Shown here: positions 1-8,464 of the stretch, piece after piece | Position numbering within the stretch: position 1 is the stretch's first letter | Layout of the letters: every line of letters starts with the position of its first letter | DNA from: Streptomyces sp. NBC_01716 | GTDB taxonomy: Bacteria > Actinomycetota > Actinomycetes > Streptomycetales > Streptomycetaceae | DNA: 64,000 bases | Direction of reading: 5' to 3' | NCBI RefSeq assembly: GCF_036248275.1 | Contig: NZ_CP109181.1 | Span: 3,100,001-3,164,000 of the forward strand | The notes under the pieces: generated by a model | Database searches by the model: none | What the model was told of the DNA's origin: nothing | Seen by the model: only the letters and a program-made list of their open reading frames with translations | Translations under genes and position numbers: made by a program

Positions 1-1
1 C

Positions 2-982
2 GGCCAGGAGCTGACCTCCGGCTCGTCGGGCTGGCTCGCCTCGGCGTACAAGCGGCGCGGCACGGTCGACGCGATGGTGAACTACGAGTCCGTGCTGCTG
101 TCCCTGAACCGCGACGAGGGCGGCGACGCCGACTCGCTTCTGACGGTGATCCGTCCCAAGGACGGGGTGGTGACGGCCGACTACCCGTTCACCCTGCTCA
201 CCTCCGCCGACGACGAAGCACGCGAGGCGGGCCGTGATCTGACGGAGTATCTGCGGACCCCGGAGGCCCAACAGGCCATCACCACGCGGACATTGCGCCG
301 CCCGGTGGTCACGTCGGTGAAACCGACCGAGGGCATCGGCCGGGAAGGCCGCCGTGAACTGCCCTTCCCCGGCTCGCGTTCGGTGGCCGACGGCCTCCTC
401 GACGCGTACGAGAACAAACTCCGCCGCCCCTCGCGCACGGTGTACGTCCTGGACACCTCCGGCTCGATGAAGGGCTCCCGACTGGCCCGGCTGAAGTCGG
501 CGCTGGGCGAGCTGACGGGCGACTTCCGCGAGCGGGAGGAGGTCACGCTGATGCCGTTCGGCTCGGCCGTGAAGCAGATCCGTACGCGTACGGTCGACCC
601 CGCCGACCCCTCGGCGGCGGTCGCCGCGCTGGACGCGGACATCGCGGGACTCTCGGCGCAGGGCGACACGGCGATCTACAGCAGCCTCCAGGAGGCGTAC
701 GGGTTGATCGGCGATCCCGGGAAGTCCGGTGTCTCCTCGTTCACCTCGATCGTCCTGATGACGGACGGTGAGAACACGGCGGGAGACGAGGCGGCAGGCT
801 TCGATGCCTTCTACCGGGGACTGCCCGCCGGCCAGCGCCGGACGCCGGTCTTCCCGATCCTCTTCGGCGACTCCGACCGGCGGGAACTGACGGACATCGC
901 GACACTGACGGGCGGCCGGCTCTTCGACGCGAACAAGGGCTCACTGGACGGCGCCTTCGAGGAGATCCGTGGCTACCAGTAA
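2..982 (+). CDS. VWA domain protein (substrate-binding/VWA type), 5' end outside window
   Basis: The frame is open from base 2, so the gene begins upstream; 326 residues are visible. The C-terminal half is a von Willebrand A domain with the MIDAS motif DTSGSMKG (about 451-474), the conserved Thr in GDTAIYSS (about 662-685) and the acidic DGENTAG segment (about 763). The part before it looks like the last portion of an extracellular solute-binding fold, the usual architecture of Streptomyces substrate-binding/VWA proteins. The stop overlaps the start of the next gene by 14 bp, so the two are probably co-translated. The ligand is unknown. Confidence 0.8.
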   Translation, partial: GQELTSGSSGWLASAYKRRGTVDAMVNYESVLLSLNRDEGGDADSLLTVIRPKDGVVTADYPFTLLTSADDEAREAGRDLTEYLRTPEAQQAITTRTLRRPVVTSVKPTEGIGREGRRELPFPGSRSVADGLLDAYENKLRRPSRTVYVLDTSGSMKGSRLARLKSALGELTGDFREREEVTLMPFGSAVKQIRTRTVDPADPSAAVAALDADIAGLSAQGDTAIYSSLQEAYGLIGDPGKSGVSSFTSIVLMTDGENTAGDEAAGFDAFYRGLPAGQRRTPVFPILFGDSDRRELTDIATLTGGRLFDANKGSLDGAFEEIRGYQ

Positions 983-1577
983 AATCCACCGCTACGTCGA
1001 GTCCCGGAAGAACCTGACCGGCTGCGTCTTCGGCCTGGCCGGCCTCGGCCTGACCCTCACCGGCCTCGCGGGCACCTACTGGCCGGTGGTGGTCGCGGGA
1101 CTGTACGGCGCGGGCGCGCTCATCGCACCCCCGGAACGCCCGGACACACCTGACTTCGCCCAGCCCGCCGAGCAACTGGAGGAGCTGCGAAGGGACTTCG
1201 CCACGCTCACTGACTATCTGACCGAGGTGTCCCTGCCGCCATCCGCCGCCGCGCGGCTGACCGACCTGAACGAGCTGATCACCTCACTGCTGGACCCCGG
1301 CTGGGTCGCCGACGCCCTGATCACCGACCCGGAGGCGGTGCACAGCCTGTCCCGCGCGATCCGCCAGGACATCCCGGAATCGGTGGACGCCTACGTCCGC
1401 ACCCGCTGGTGGAGCCGCCTCCAGCCCAACGCGAACCCCCCGGACCACCACTTGGAACGCCAGCTGACCCTCCTCCACGACGAGGCCCACGCCCTGGCGG
1501 CGGCGATCCACGAGGCGGAGTCGCGCCGCCAGGAGTCCCACACCCACTACTTGGAGGAACGCCACCAGGGCCCGTGA
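969..1577 (+). CDS. Hypothetical membrane protein with two N-terminal TM segments
   Basis: This 202-aa protein starts at a GTG inside the end of the VWA gene. Residues about 17-36 and 39-55 are hydrophobic and Gly-rich, giving two closely spaced membrane segments. The remainder is a charged, mostly helical cytoplasmic region with no motif I recognise. The overlap with the VWA gene suggests the two act together, for instance at the membrane, but no function can be assigned. Confidence 0.7.
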   Translation: MATSKIHRYVESRKNLTGCVFGLAGLGLTLTGLAGTYWPVVVAGLYGAGALIAPPERPDTPDFAQPAEQLEELRRDFATLTDYLTEVSLPPSAAARLTDLNELITSLLDPGWVADALITDPEAVHSLSRAIRQDIPESVDAYVRTRWWSRLQPNANPPDHHLERQLTLLHDEAHALAAAIHEAESRRQESHTHYLEERHQGP

Positions 1578-1657
1578 GAGTGGACAAGCGGGGGTGGGAG
1601 CAGGGCCGAAGATCTCCAGCGCCATCATGGAGCTTTCACCTCGAAGGAGTGCCGCCC

Positions 1658-2044
1658 GTGCGACTGGTCGCAGATCCCCTGTCCGGCGAAGTGGATATCA
1701 CCGCTTCAGCGAAGGAACTGTCCAGCCTGGCAGGCGCGGTGGCAGAGGGCACCGGGTTCATCGGCTCCACCTCACCGCCGGACAGCGATGCCTTGGCGGG
1801 GATCGATGTCAGGAGGGCTTCCGGCCCCGGGGTTCAAATCGAGCTCGACGCCTCGCGGCAGGTCCTGGTGATCAGCGGCGATCTCGAAGCCAGGGCAATC
1901 CTCGCAGCCAACCTCCAGGGCATGGCCACCGCGGAGGAGGGCGGTCACCTCCACATCGACTACTTCCCCGAGCATCCCTACCTCGTTGAAGGGTCTGTGC
2001 CGATCGTGGTCAACAGCCCCCACGGAGGGATGCCCACCCGGTGA
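1658..2044 (+). CDS. Imm32-like immunity protein
   Basis: A 128-aa acidic protein. GTG 1658 is chosen because GAAGGAG lies 8 nt upstream (1643-1649); the open frame extends further upstream but without a better start. The C-terminal pattern GHLHIDYFPEHPYLVEGS followed by PIVV resembles proteins annotated as Imm32 family in Streptomyces. Imm32 proteins are predicted immunity partners in polymorphic-toxin systems. No toxin gene is visible next to it, so it may be an orphan or its partner lies upstream of the window. Family assignment is from memory of the pattern. Confidence 0.55.
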   Translation: MRLVADPLSGEVDITASAKELSSLAGAVAEGTGFIGSTSPPDSDALAGIDVRRASGPGVQIELDASRQVLVISGDLEARAILAANLQGMATAEEGGHLHIDYFPEHPYLVEGSVPIVVNSPHGGMPTR

Positions 2045-2091
2045 GTGGCGGGAAGGCCGACATGACGTGTCGGAACGTCGGATTTACCCGT

Positions 2092-3201
2092 CTAGCGGAC
2101 ACAACTCTCGATACCGAAGGCTTTGGACGCGCGGTCGCACAACCGCCAGGGGGCGACGATGAAAACCCACCTCTGCGTGGTGTGCGCGGAAGGGGACTCG
2201 GTGCGGATCCGCAGGGCCTTGCCCTTCTTGTCCTTCAGCTGGACCCACCGAGTGTTCTGGTAGGAGTCGGTGTAGCGGACCTTGACGCCCCACTCGCACG
2301 TCTGCCCCGGTGGTGCGATCGCCTGCACCCTGAGACCGGCCGAGGGCTGGCCGCCTCCGACCTCGATGTAGCGGGTGCGGAAGTAGGGCTCGCCCTGCCC
2401 CTCGGCGTCATCGGACACCACCGGTTCGTCGGCGAAGGGCGGAATGTGCAGCTGGAGCCCCTCGTAGGTGGCTCCGCCCTGTGGGGGAATCTCGACGATG
2501 GTCTGCGCGGTGCTCTTCCGGCATGTGACGCCGGTGACTTTCCAGCCGTTGATGACCACCGCGGAGGAGCGGGTGCTCATGATGTTCATCTGGAACACGT
2601 CGGCGAATCCCCCGCTTCTGCTCGACCGCATCTGCTGCTTGTATCGCTCGGGGGCGTACTCCATCGTGGCCTTGTACACGAACGGGCGGGCACCCAGTTC
2701 CTTCAGGTAGGAAAAGGCGCCCGAGGGGTCCTTGCGGGCCACCAGCTTCTTCCTCTCGCCGGGGGTCAGTTTCCGGTCGAGGACCATCGCCCATTCATAG
2801 GGCTCGTCTTCTTCGGGCTGCACGGACACTGTGAACGGCGCCTTGTCGGCGTCGTACTCCGCGTTGGATTCGTTCTCCTCGGCCACACTGGGTTCGATCA
2901 TGACGTAATCGATCAGCGTGTCCCGGAAGACAGCCACGAAGGCGATCGCCGCCATCACCAGCAAGGTCACCACTCTTCTGCGCCGGGAAGAGCCGGGCGC
3001 CAGGCCGAGTGTCTCGGCGACGATCGACCCGAGTCTCTCGCGAGGTTCGTCGCCCTGCCGCGGGGGCTGCGCGGCCGCGACGGCCGGACTCCCCCCGGAG
3101 CCCTCGCTCTGCCCACCCGTCCCGCCCGTCCCCACGAGGGCACCGTCGGCACCACTCGGCTGCGGCTCTGGTCTCGCGCCCGATGCCCCCGTCGTCGCCA
3201 T
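2092..3201 (-). CDS. Hypothetical single-pass membrane protein
   Basis: A 369-aa protein. ATG 3201 is preferred over an ATG 18 codons upstream because a purine-rich AGGGGGA box lies just before it. The first 50-60 residues are Gly/Ser/Pro-rich and disordered. A basic RRRR stretch precedes one TM helix (VVTLLVMAAIAFVAVF), and a large extracytoplasmic domain with several Cys follows. No enzymatic motif is recognised. It converges with the Imm32-like gene. The stop TAG sits in an uninvaded CTAG (2092-2095). Confidence 0.7.
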   Translation of the reverse strand: MATTGASGARPEPQPSGADGALVGTGGTGGQSEGSGGSPAVAAAQPPRQGDEPRERLGSIVAETLGLAPGSSRRRRVVTLLVMAAIAFVAVFRDTLIDYVMIEPSVAEENESNAEYDADKAPFTVSVQPEEDEPYEWAMVLDRKLTPGERKKLVARKDPSGAFSYLKELGARPFVYKATMEYAPERYKQQMRSSRSGGFADVFQMNIMSTRSSAVVINGWKVTGVTCRKSTAQTIVEIPPQGGATYEGLQLHIPPFADEPVVSDDAEGQGEPYFRTRYIEVGGGQPSAGLRVQAIAPPGQTCEWGVKVRYTDSYQNTRWVQLKDKKGKALRIRTESPSAHTTQRWVFIVAPWRLCDRASKAFGIESCVR

Positions 3202-3305
3202 GCCCGTCCCCCTACCCGGTGAGTACGCCCAGTCCGACAAAACCGTGCCGTACAAGTACGCGCCCGCAGCCGCTGCTGGACGTGGTCATCCGACCGCGCT
3301 GCTGA

Positions 3306-4436
3306 TCACCAACCGATCGACTGCCTGTCCGGCTCCACGTGGAGCGTCAATCGCCCTCCGGCCGGTTGGCCGGCATGTCGCCAACGGGTGACCAACTCCG
3401 CCACCGCGTCCCACAGTCGTACCGAACCCGGCCCGCCCTGCCGGACCACCCACCGCCCGTCCTTCTCGGACAGCACCGCCCATGTACCAGCTTCGACGTC
3501 GATGAGCACACGCTTGTCCCGGCCGTCGCGCGACAGCGTGAACCACTGCGCGCGCGGGGCCGCGAACTGTGCGACGAAGCGCGCTGTCCAGTCGTCCAGC
3601 GCATCACCACCGACATCGGTGACCTCCGCCTCCGCCGTATCGAAATCGGGCAACAACCCGAGTGGGGGAGGCTGTTGGGGCCGCGCGAGCATGAAGGAGA
3701 CGTGCCCGCCAAGTACGGGGCCGCTCGCTGTGCCGTCCTCGGCCACGGTCAGCCGCACCAGTTCGGAGGCATTCATCCAGCCGCCGACGGTCGCCAGGAT
3801 TTCCCCGCTGGGCCGGGTCTGCGCGATCCACTCGTACGGCACGGTGTGAACCCCACAGGTGGCGACGACCCTGTCGTACGGCGCACGGGCGCGATACCCG
3901 TCCAGCCCGTCGCCCACCACAAGGTGGGGCCGGTACCCGAGTCCCGCGAGCGCCGTCCCGGCCCGAGCCGAGACATCGGCGTCCACCTCGACGGATGTCA
4001 CGCTGTCATCGCCGAGCGCGTGCGCGAGGAGGGCCGTGGAGTAGCCCGTGCCGGTACCGATCTCAAGCACCCGCATGCGGTCGGCCACCCGCAGTTCCTC
4101 CAGCATGCGGACGACGAGCCCGGGCATCGTGGACGAGGAGGAGGGCCGATGCGAGATACGCCCCTCGACCTGACGCGGGACGACGGACTCGGCGACCTGC
4201 GTAACGAGGGTGTCGTCCTCGTACACCCGCCCGAGCCGCTCCGGACTCCCGCCGAGAAAAACGGGCCGGTACCAGCCGCCGTCGTCGTACTCGAACCACC
4301 CGTCGGACAGGAACCGCTCGCGGGGCACGGCGGTCAGCGCGTCCCGCCACCGGGGGCTGAGCAGCGCCCCGCTCTCCGCGAGACGCCGCACCAGATCAGC
4401 ACGCAGTTCTCGCGACGAGGCTCCGCTGTCAGCCAC
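3306..4436 (-). CDS. tgmC: PIMT-like methyltransferase of ATP-grasp RiPP system (TgmC type)
   Basis: A 376-aa protein related to protein-L-isoaspartate O-methyltransferases. It shows the PIMT N-terminal pattern AVPRERFL, the [14 protein letters not shown] substrate/SAM helix, and SAM motif [16 protein letters not shown] near residue 125. It carries a roughly 150-residue C-terminal extension absent from housekeeping PIMT, as in the methyltransferases paired with ATP-grasp peptide maturases. In characterised relatives (fuscimiditide, amycolimiditide systems) the PIMT homologue methylates an Asp in the cyclised peptide and yields an aspartimide. Start is GTG 4436, overlapping the end of tgmB by 8 bp, so it is probably translationally coupled. 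Last gene of the operon. Confidence 0.85.
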   Translation of the reverse strand: MADSGASSRELRADLVRRLAESGALLSPRWRDALTAVPRERFLSDGWFEYDDGGWYRPVFLGGSPERLGRVYEDDTLVTQVAESVVPRQVEGRISHRPSSSSTMPGLVVRMLEELRVADRMRVLEIGTGTGYSTALLAHALGDDSVTSVEVDADVSARAGTALAGLGYRPHLVVGDGLDGYRARAPYDRVVATCGVHTVPYEWIAQTRPSGEILATVGGWMNASELVRLTVAEDGTASGPVLGGHVSFMLARPQQPPPLGLLPDFDTAEAEVTDVGGDALDDWTARFVAQFAAPRAQWFTLSRDGRDKRVLIDVEAGTWAVLSEKDGRWVVRQGGPGSVRLWDAVAELVTRWRHAGQPAGGRLTLHVEPDRQSIGW

Positions 4437-5388
4437 TTGTACGCTCTCCGATCTCCAGAAGGTCCGCGATCGCCGATGCGAGGGGGAGGCCGGACGCCTC
4501 TTCGAGCCAGGCCCATTGCCCGTTGGGATTGCATTCGAGGAACCACCATTCGTCGTCGGACGACACGGCGAAATCGAAGGCTCCGAAGTTGAGCCCGAAT
4601 CCGGCGAGGAAACGAAGAAGCGGGAGCCGGATGGCGTCGGGGCAGTCGACCGCCTCGTACCTCAGATTCCGGTACTCGGCACGCCAGTCCACCACGCCTC
4701 GCGGAGCCGTGATCCGGCAACAGAACACTTCCTGGCCCACGACGACGGCACGCACGTCGGACGTCTTCGGAACCTGGACTTGGAAGAGATGCGCGCACCT
4801 GTTCACGGCGGTGTCGATGTCATTGCCCTCGACAAGGGCCGCCCAGATGCCGGCGGGCTCACCGTCGACGTGGTACGCACCGGCGTGCAACGGCTTGTAG
4901 ACGGTGCGATGTTCCAGCGCGAAAGCGCGGGCCTCCGCGGGGTCGTTCGTAATCAGAGTGATCGGGACGTTGAATCCTTCCCGGATTGCTGCCCCCAGTT
5001 GAGCAGGCTTGTACTCGGCTCGGGCAATGGCCTGTGGATGGCTCAGATAGAGACATGGGGAGAGGGCGGCGAGCACTCCCCCGAGCCCACGCCGGTTCTC
5101 CCGCGCGATGAAGTCCGCTGTCTCGTCGTGGCCATTGGGCGCATAGGCGCTGGGGCGTCGATGGTAGAGAGCGCGGACATCTGCGAGGTCTGCCGTTCGT
5201 TCCCCAACGGTGAGACGTCCGCCCCAACCGGCCGCTCCCGTACGAGAAGCGAGGACGGCGGATTCCGGGAAGTCCCGACCGGGGTCGAACCGGAGCACGG
5301 GGAGCCGGCGCCGGTTCAGTTCCGCGACGACCATGTCAGCTGTCGCGTCCTCGTACTCGGTCGCGACCAGCACCGGGCGTCCCTTCAC
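4429..5388 (-). CDS. tgmB: ATP-grasp ribosomal peptide maturase (TgmB type)
   Basis: About 319 residues. It has an ATP-grasp fold with the ATP-binding lysine region TVYKPLHAG, and the C-terminal metal-binding signature [12 protein letters not shown] typical of graspetide/microviridin-type maturases, which join Ser/Thr/Lys side chains to Asp/Glu of a precursor peptide using ATP. GTG 5388 is preferred, with AGGGG about 7 nt upstream and a 10-bp gap after the tgmA stop. An in-frame ATG at 5418 would overlap tgmA and has no ribosome binding site. It lies between its presumed substrate gene and tgmC. Confidence 0.87.
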   Translation of the reverse strand: MKGRPVLVATEYEDATADMVVAELNRRRLPVLRFDPGRDFPESAVLASRTGAAGWGGRLTVGERTADLADVRALYHRRPSAYAPNGHDETADFIARENRRGLGGVLAALSPCLYLSHPQAIARAEYKPAQLGAAIREGFNVPITLITNDPAEARAFALEHRTVYKPLHAGAYHVDGEPAGIWAALVEGNDIDTAVNRCAHLFQVQVPKTSDVRAVVVGQEVFCCRITAPRGVVDWRAEYRNLRYEAVDCPDAIRLPLLRFLAGFGLNFGAFDFAVSSDDEWWFLECNPNGQWAWLEEASGLPLASAIADLLEIGERTSG

Positions 5389-5398
5389 GCCGTCGCCC

Positions 5399-5671
5399 CT
5401 AATCCTGCGTCGCGTCATGGCCGCTGTCGGAGTCCATCTTGCCGTCTTTCCCGACTTGAGTCGGCGGGTACGTGTTCACGGAAGTGCCGTGCTTTCCCAG
5501 TTCGGCGGGCATCCCCACGCCGTCGTCGCCCACCCAACGACCGGTCTGGGTGCGGGGATCGAGACCCGCGTACCGCCAACGGGAGGGCTCGCCGTTTCGC
5601 AGCGGAACCAGGCGTCGCATTCCCCACGGCGTGACCGGGTCCGCTGCGGGGGAGCTGGTGAAGTTCGTCAT
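5399..5671 (-). CDS. tgmA: ATP-grasp-modified RiPP precursor peptide (TgmA type)
   Basis: A 90-aa peptide. The leader carries the family pattern PWGMRRLVPL (residues 15-24) and YAGLDPRTQTG (34-44). The C-terminal third, from about residue 59, is Thr/Ser/Asp/Gly-rich and contains one Asp-Gly pair (D76-G77) and a cluster of acidic residues to the end. It is a plausible core supplying Ser/Thr donors and Asp/Glu acceptors for the maturase. ATG 5671 has a near-perfect GAGGAGG, and the start overlaps the upstream gene's stop as ATGA, so translation is coupled. No signal peptide or transporter is visible nearby. Confidence 0.83.
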   Translation of the reverse strand: MTNFTSSPAADPVTPWGMRRLVPLRNGEPSRWRYAGLDPRTQTGRWVGDDGVGMPAELGKHGTSVNTYPPTQVGKDGKMDSDSGHDATQD

Positions 5672-6051
5672 TCTTCCTCCTCGTTCAGTTCGATCGATCC
5701 TTGTGCCTTGCGCCTGAGCCCGGCCTCCACCTCCCGCAGGACCGCGGGGCTCAGGGTGGTGTATCCGTCGCGTGGCACCCACTCGGGCACCAGACGCCAG
5801 AAGGCACCTGCCTCGGCGAGGGCTTCGACTTCGGCGGCAGTTCCGTCGTGTGGAACTCCCCCACGTGTACGCCGCGTCAAAGTCGCCGGAGCGATGAAGC
5901 GGAGCTGTGCGGGGTCTTCGGCGGTCCACTCTCCAGGGCCCTGTACGGGCCTCAGGACGTAGGCGCCCCTCCGTACATCGGTGATGACCGCCAGCCGGCC
6001 CGACACGTCGTCGCGTACGTGGTCGCCCACCCAGGGCTTCGCCTCGGTCAC
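5668..6051 (-). CDS. Hypothetical 127-aa protein in the RiPP operon
   Basis: A soluble, acidic protein (ends in a run of four Glu) without a recognised motif. The N-terminus (WVGDHVRDDVSGRLAVITDV) looks like a small beta-barrel of the kind seen in DUF-type nucleic-acid or protein binding modules. It overlaps the upstream ATPase by 4 bp and the downstream precursor gene by 4 bp (ATGA), so it is embedded in the operon. It may be a regulatory or adaptor protein of the peptide system, but this is inference from position only. Confidence 0.75.
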   Translation of the reverse strand: MTEAKPWVGDHVRDDVSGRLAVITDVRRGAYVLRPVQGPGEWTAEDPAQLRFIAPATLTRRTRGGVPHDGTAAEVEALAEAGAFWRLVPEWVPRDGYTTLSPAVLREVEAGLRRKAQGSIELNEEEE

Positions 6052-6488
6052 CGGTCGACCTCGCTGTCGATCTCGCTTCTGAGGTCACCCCAGACCCGTT
6101 TCCCCAAGGGGAGGCAGTCCGTGCCCCACCGCCAGGTCAGAGCCTCGATGATCGCGAGCCCTCGCCCGGCCTCGTCATGGCCGTCGGCCGACACGCGAAG
6201 TATCGGGACGGCCTTCGAGCTGTCCGCCACAGCGACGCGCACGAATGTCTCGCTCGGCCGGGAGACGGTCACACGGATCGAGTAAGTACGCGTGTGCGTG
6301 ACGGAGTTGGACACCAGCTCCGTCACGACCAGAGCCCCGGTATCAGCGAGGTGTTCCAGGCCCCACGCCTCAAGCGCGGTACGGACGAGCGATCGGGCCA
6401 GGACAGCACTCCGTGCCGTGCACGGCATGGTCCGGGTGTAGCCGGGGTGTCGGGTGGGCGTGGGGCGAGCAGTGGTGGTCACAGTCAT
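6048..6488 (-). CDS. RsbW-like ATP-binding protein (GHKL anti-sigma type)
   Basis: A 146-aa single-domain HATPase_c protein with N-box ELVSNSVTH (about residues 57-65), a G1-like VADSS and G2 GRGLAI. This is the layout of the many small Streptomyces RsbW/SpoIIAB-like ATPases. Such proteins bind partner regulators or act as serine kinases. It is the first gene of the operon leading to tgmABC and sits back to back with an HTH regulator, a common Streptomyces pairing, so it may gate expression of the peptide system. The partner is not known. Confidence 0.8.
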   Translation of the reverse strand: MTVTTTARPTPTRHPGYTRTMPCTARSAVLARSLVRTALEAWGLEHLADTGALVVTELVSNSVTHTRTYSIRVTVSRPSETFVRVAVADSSKAVPILRVSADGHDEAGRGLAIIEALTWRWGTDCLPLGKRVWGDLRSEIDSEVDR

Positions 6489-6642
6489 CAGGGCCTCGGG
6501 TCGGAGAGCGTGCGAGTACGGGCGGCCGTGTTTCAGTCAACGACCCTCGATCGCGAGGCGTGAGGAAAAGCCAGCACAGCGTGAACCGCTCGGAACCGGA
6601 AACTTTCGGGGCCGTCGGTTCTCCGGGAGTGAGTCGCATGGC

Positions 6643-6660
6643 TACGTTGATGGTGTGGAG
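6643..6660 (+). promoter_or_regulatory. Leaderless promoter of the HTH regulator
   Basis: TACGTT at 6643-6648 fits a TANNNT -10 box and is followed by exactly six bases and GTG 6655. This is the geometry of a leaderless Streptomyces transcript whose first base is the start codon. No Shine-Dalgarno is present. A GAACCG/CGGTTC inverted pair lies just upstream (about 6590-6622). Confidence 0.5.
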
Positions 6661-7935
6661 GACAACCAGAGCCTCAAGCACCGCATGGCGGAGGCGGGGT
6701 TCACCCAGGCCGAGTTGGCCGAAGTGGTGAACGCGGATCTGCGGGCGGCAGGATATGAGGGCTCCGTCAGTGACCGCACGGTCCGCAACTGGCTGACCGG
6801 AAAAACCCGGTGGCCACATCGTCGGCAGCGGGCTGCGTTGGAGGCAGTATTCCAGTGCCCTGCCGTAGAGCTGGGTTTCGTCCCCCGGCGTACGGCGGCA
6901 CACCCGATGTCACCGGAGGGCACCGTGATTCGACGCCAATTCATGAGCGCATCCCTCGCCACGGCCGTGGGCGCCGTCGGCACCAACGAGCCGGTACGGT
7001 TCCACGCCGCTCGAGCCAGGGTTGGGAGTGGTGACGTCCAGCGCCTGCTGAACAAGTTCGCCGCCCTGGTCTCGAACGACGTGCGGTACGGCGGCAAGCT
7101 CGCCGTCGAGACCCAGGCGTCCGCTCTCGCCGGGCAGGCCTTGGCCCTCCAGGCCCACGGCAGTGCCAGTCAGCGAGTGCGTGATGCCCTGTATGGCTGC
7201 GCCGCGTCGTTCACATCCAGCGCGATGTGGGCCGCCATCGACTGCCGTCGCTTCGACACCGCGCAGCGCCATTTCGACCGGGCGTCGAGCTTGGCCGCCA
7301 TGTCCGGGGATCCGGCCATCCAGTTCCGTATCTGGTCCCACGCCGGGAGTCTCTACCGTCACATCGGACGACCGTCGGACGCCCTGGCGGCGAACGACGT
7401 AGCCCGCAACCTTCCTGTCGCACGCCGCGATCCGATGTTCGCGTCACTCGGACATGCCCGTCACGCCGCCATCTACGGCCTCGTCGGCGACTCACGAGCC
7501 GCGCGCCAAGCCCTGGGCCACGCCCGCGACGCGTACGAGCGGGCCGATCGCGACGTCCCTCGCCCCCTGTGGATGACCGCGGTGTGCGACCAAGCAGAAC
7601 TCGAAGAACTCGCCCTTTCGACCCACCTCAGCCTCCGCCATTACGCGGACGCCGAGGCGCACGCCCACAAAAGCCTGGCCTTCCTCCGTCCGTACATGCG
7701 GCGCGATCGCGCGATCGTCACTGCCCGCCTCGCCCACGCGCAGCTCGGCCAGGGCGATGCGGAGGCCGCTGTGGCAACGGCACTGTCTGTTCCCGCCGAC
7801 CTGACCACCCGGCATCCGCGCGTCAGCGACGTGCTGCTGGATTTCGGCAGAGCGCTACGAGCCACCGCTCCGACCAGTCCGTCCACTCGTACCTGGAACG
7901 AGCGCACTGATAGCTCCTGGCGCTCCGCAAGGTGA
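6655..7935 (+). CDS. HTH transcriptional regulator with TPR-like C-terminal region
   Basis: A 426-aa protein. The N-terminus is an XRE-like helix-turn-helix (LKHRMAEAGFTQAELAEVVN followed by VSDRTVRNWLTGKTRWP, residues about 7-55). The rest is a helical array with TPR-like repeats (for example residues 200-400). This build is common for Streptomyces regulators controlling small accessory loci. GTG 6655 is chosen because HTH helix 1 begins within ten residues of it and a leaderless -10 fits. It is divergent from the ATPase-tgmABC operon and is the likely regulator of it; the ligand is unknown. Confidence 0.8.
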   Translation: MEDNQSLKHRMAEAGFTQAELAEVVNADLRAAGYEGSVSDRTVRNWLTGKTRWPHRRQRAALEAVFQCPAVELGFVPRRTAAHPMSPEGTVIRRQFMSASLATAVGAVGTNEPVRFHAARARVGSGDVQRLLNKFAALVSNDVRYGGKLAVETQASALAGQALALQAHGSASQRVRDALYGCAASFTSSAMWAAIDCRRFDTAQRHFDRASSLAAMSGDPAIQFRIWSHAGSLYRHIGRPSDALAANDVARNLPVARRDPMFASLGHARHAAIYGLVGDSRAARQALGHARDAYERADRDVPRPLWMTAVCDQAELEELALSTHLSLRHYADAEAHAHKSLAFLRPYMRRDRAIVTARLAHAQLGQGDAEAAVATALSVPADLTTRHPRVSDVLLDFGRALRATAPTSPSTRTWNERTDSSWRSAR

Positions 7936-7977
7936 CGACGGACCTCGTCTCTCATCGCATCCCAGTGCGGCAAGTGA

Positions 7978-8397
7978 CCGACCAGGCACGGTTCCGAACC
8001 CGGCTGGGAAGCCCTCATCGGATTCGACGGGACGACTCCCGTGGGCTACGCCTACGTGAACACGCTTGCGGTGAACGACCGTTGGTGGCAGCCGATGACC
8101 ACACCACTCCCCGAGAAACGCGCAAGCACCCCCACGGTCGCGCTGAAAGAGATCATGCTCCGCGTGCCGTGGCGCGGCACCGGCGCCTCCGTGCGTATCC
8201 ACGACGAACTCCTCGCCGACCGGGAGGAAGAACAGGTCTCCCTCCTGGTGAACCCACTGGCGGGGAACGGGAAAGTCAAAGCTCTTTACGAGTCTTGGGG
8301 ATACGTTCAGGTCAGCGAACAGCAACCGTCCCCGGACGGTCCGGTCCTCGCCGCGATGGTGCGGGCGGTACGGCCACCCGCGGAGAGCGGGACGTGA
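7978..8397 (+). pseudogene. GNAT acetyltransferase, 5'-truncated
   Basis: The recognisable frame reads GWEALIGFDGTTPVGYAYVN and later PWRGTGASVRIHDELL, the Q/RxxGxA acetyl-CoA motif of GNAT proteins, ending with a typical YESWGYVQV segment. Upstream it is blocked by TGA at 7975 only 40 bp after the regulator gene ends, so the first roughly 50-60 residues of the fold are missing. A GTG at 8041 could still make a 118-aa fragment. The 5' deletion abuts the regulator, suggesting one deletion event. Confidence 0.6.
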
Positions 8398-8464
8398 ATC
8401 GGTTCTCCGGGTCCAGGACGTCAGCCACACACGAGGCGGAATCCCGCACAGGATACTGAGGTAC

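Noticed and set aside
6454..6654. Longer N-terminus for the HTH regulator
   Set aside because: It would overlap the divergent ATPase gene and its promoter, and it adds Arg/Ser-rich sequence before helix 1 of the HTH. A leaderless GTG at 6655 fits better.
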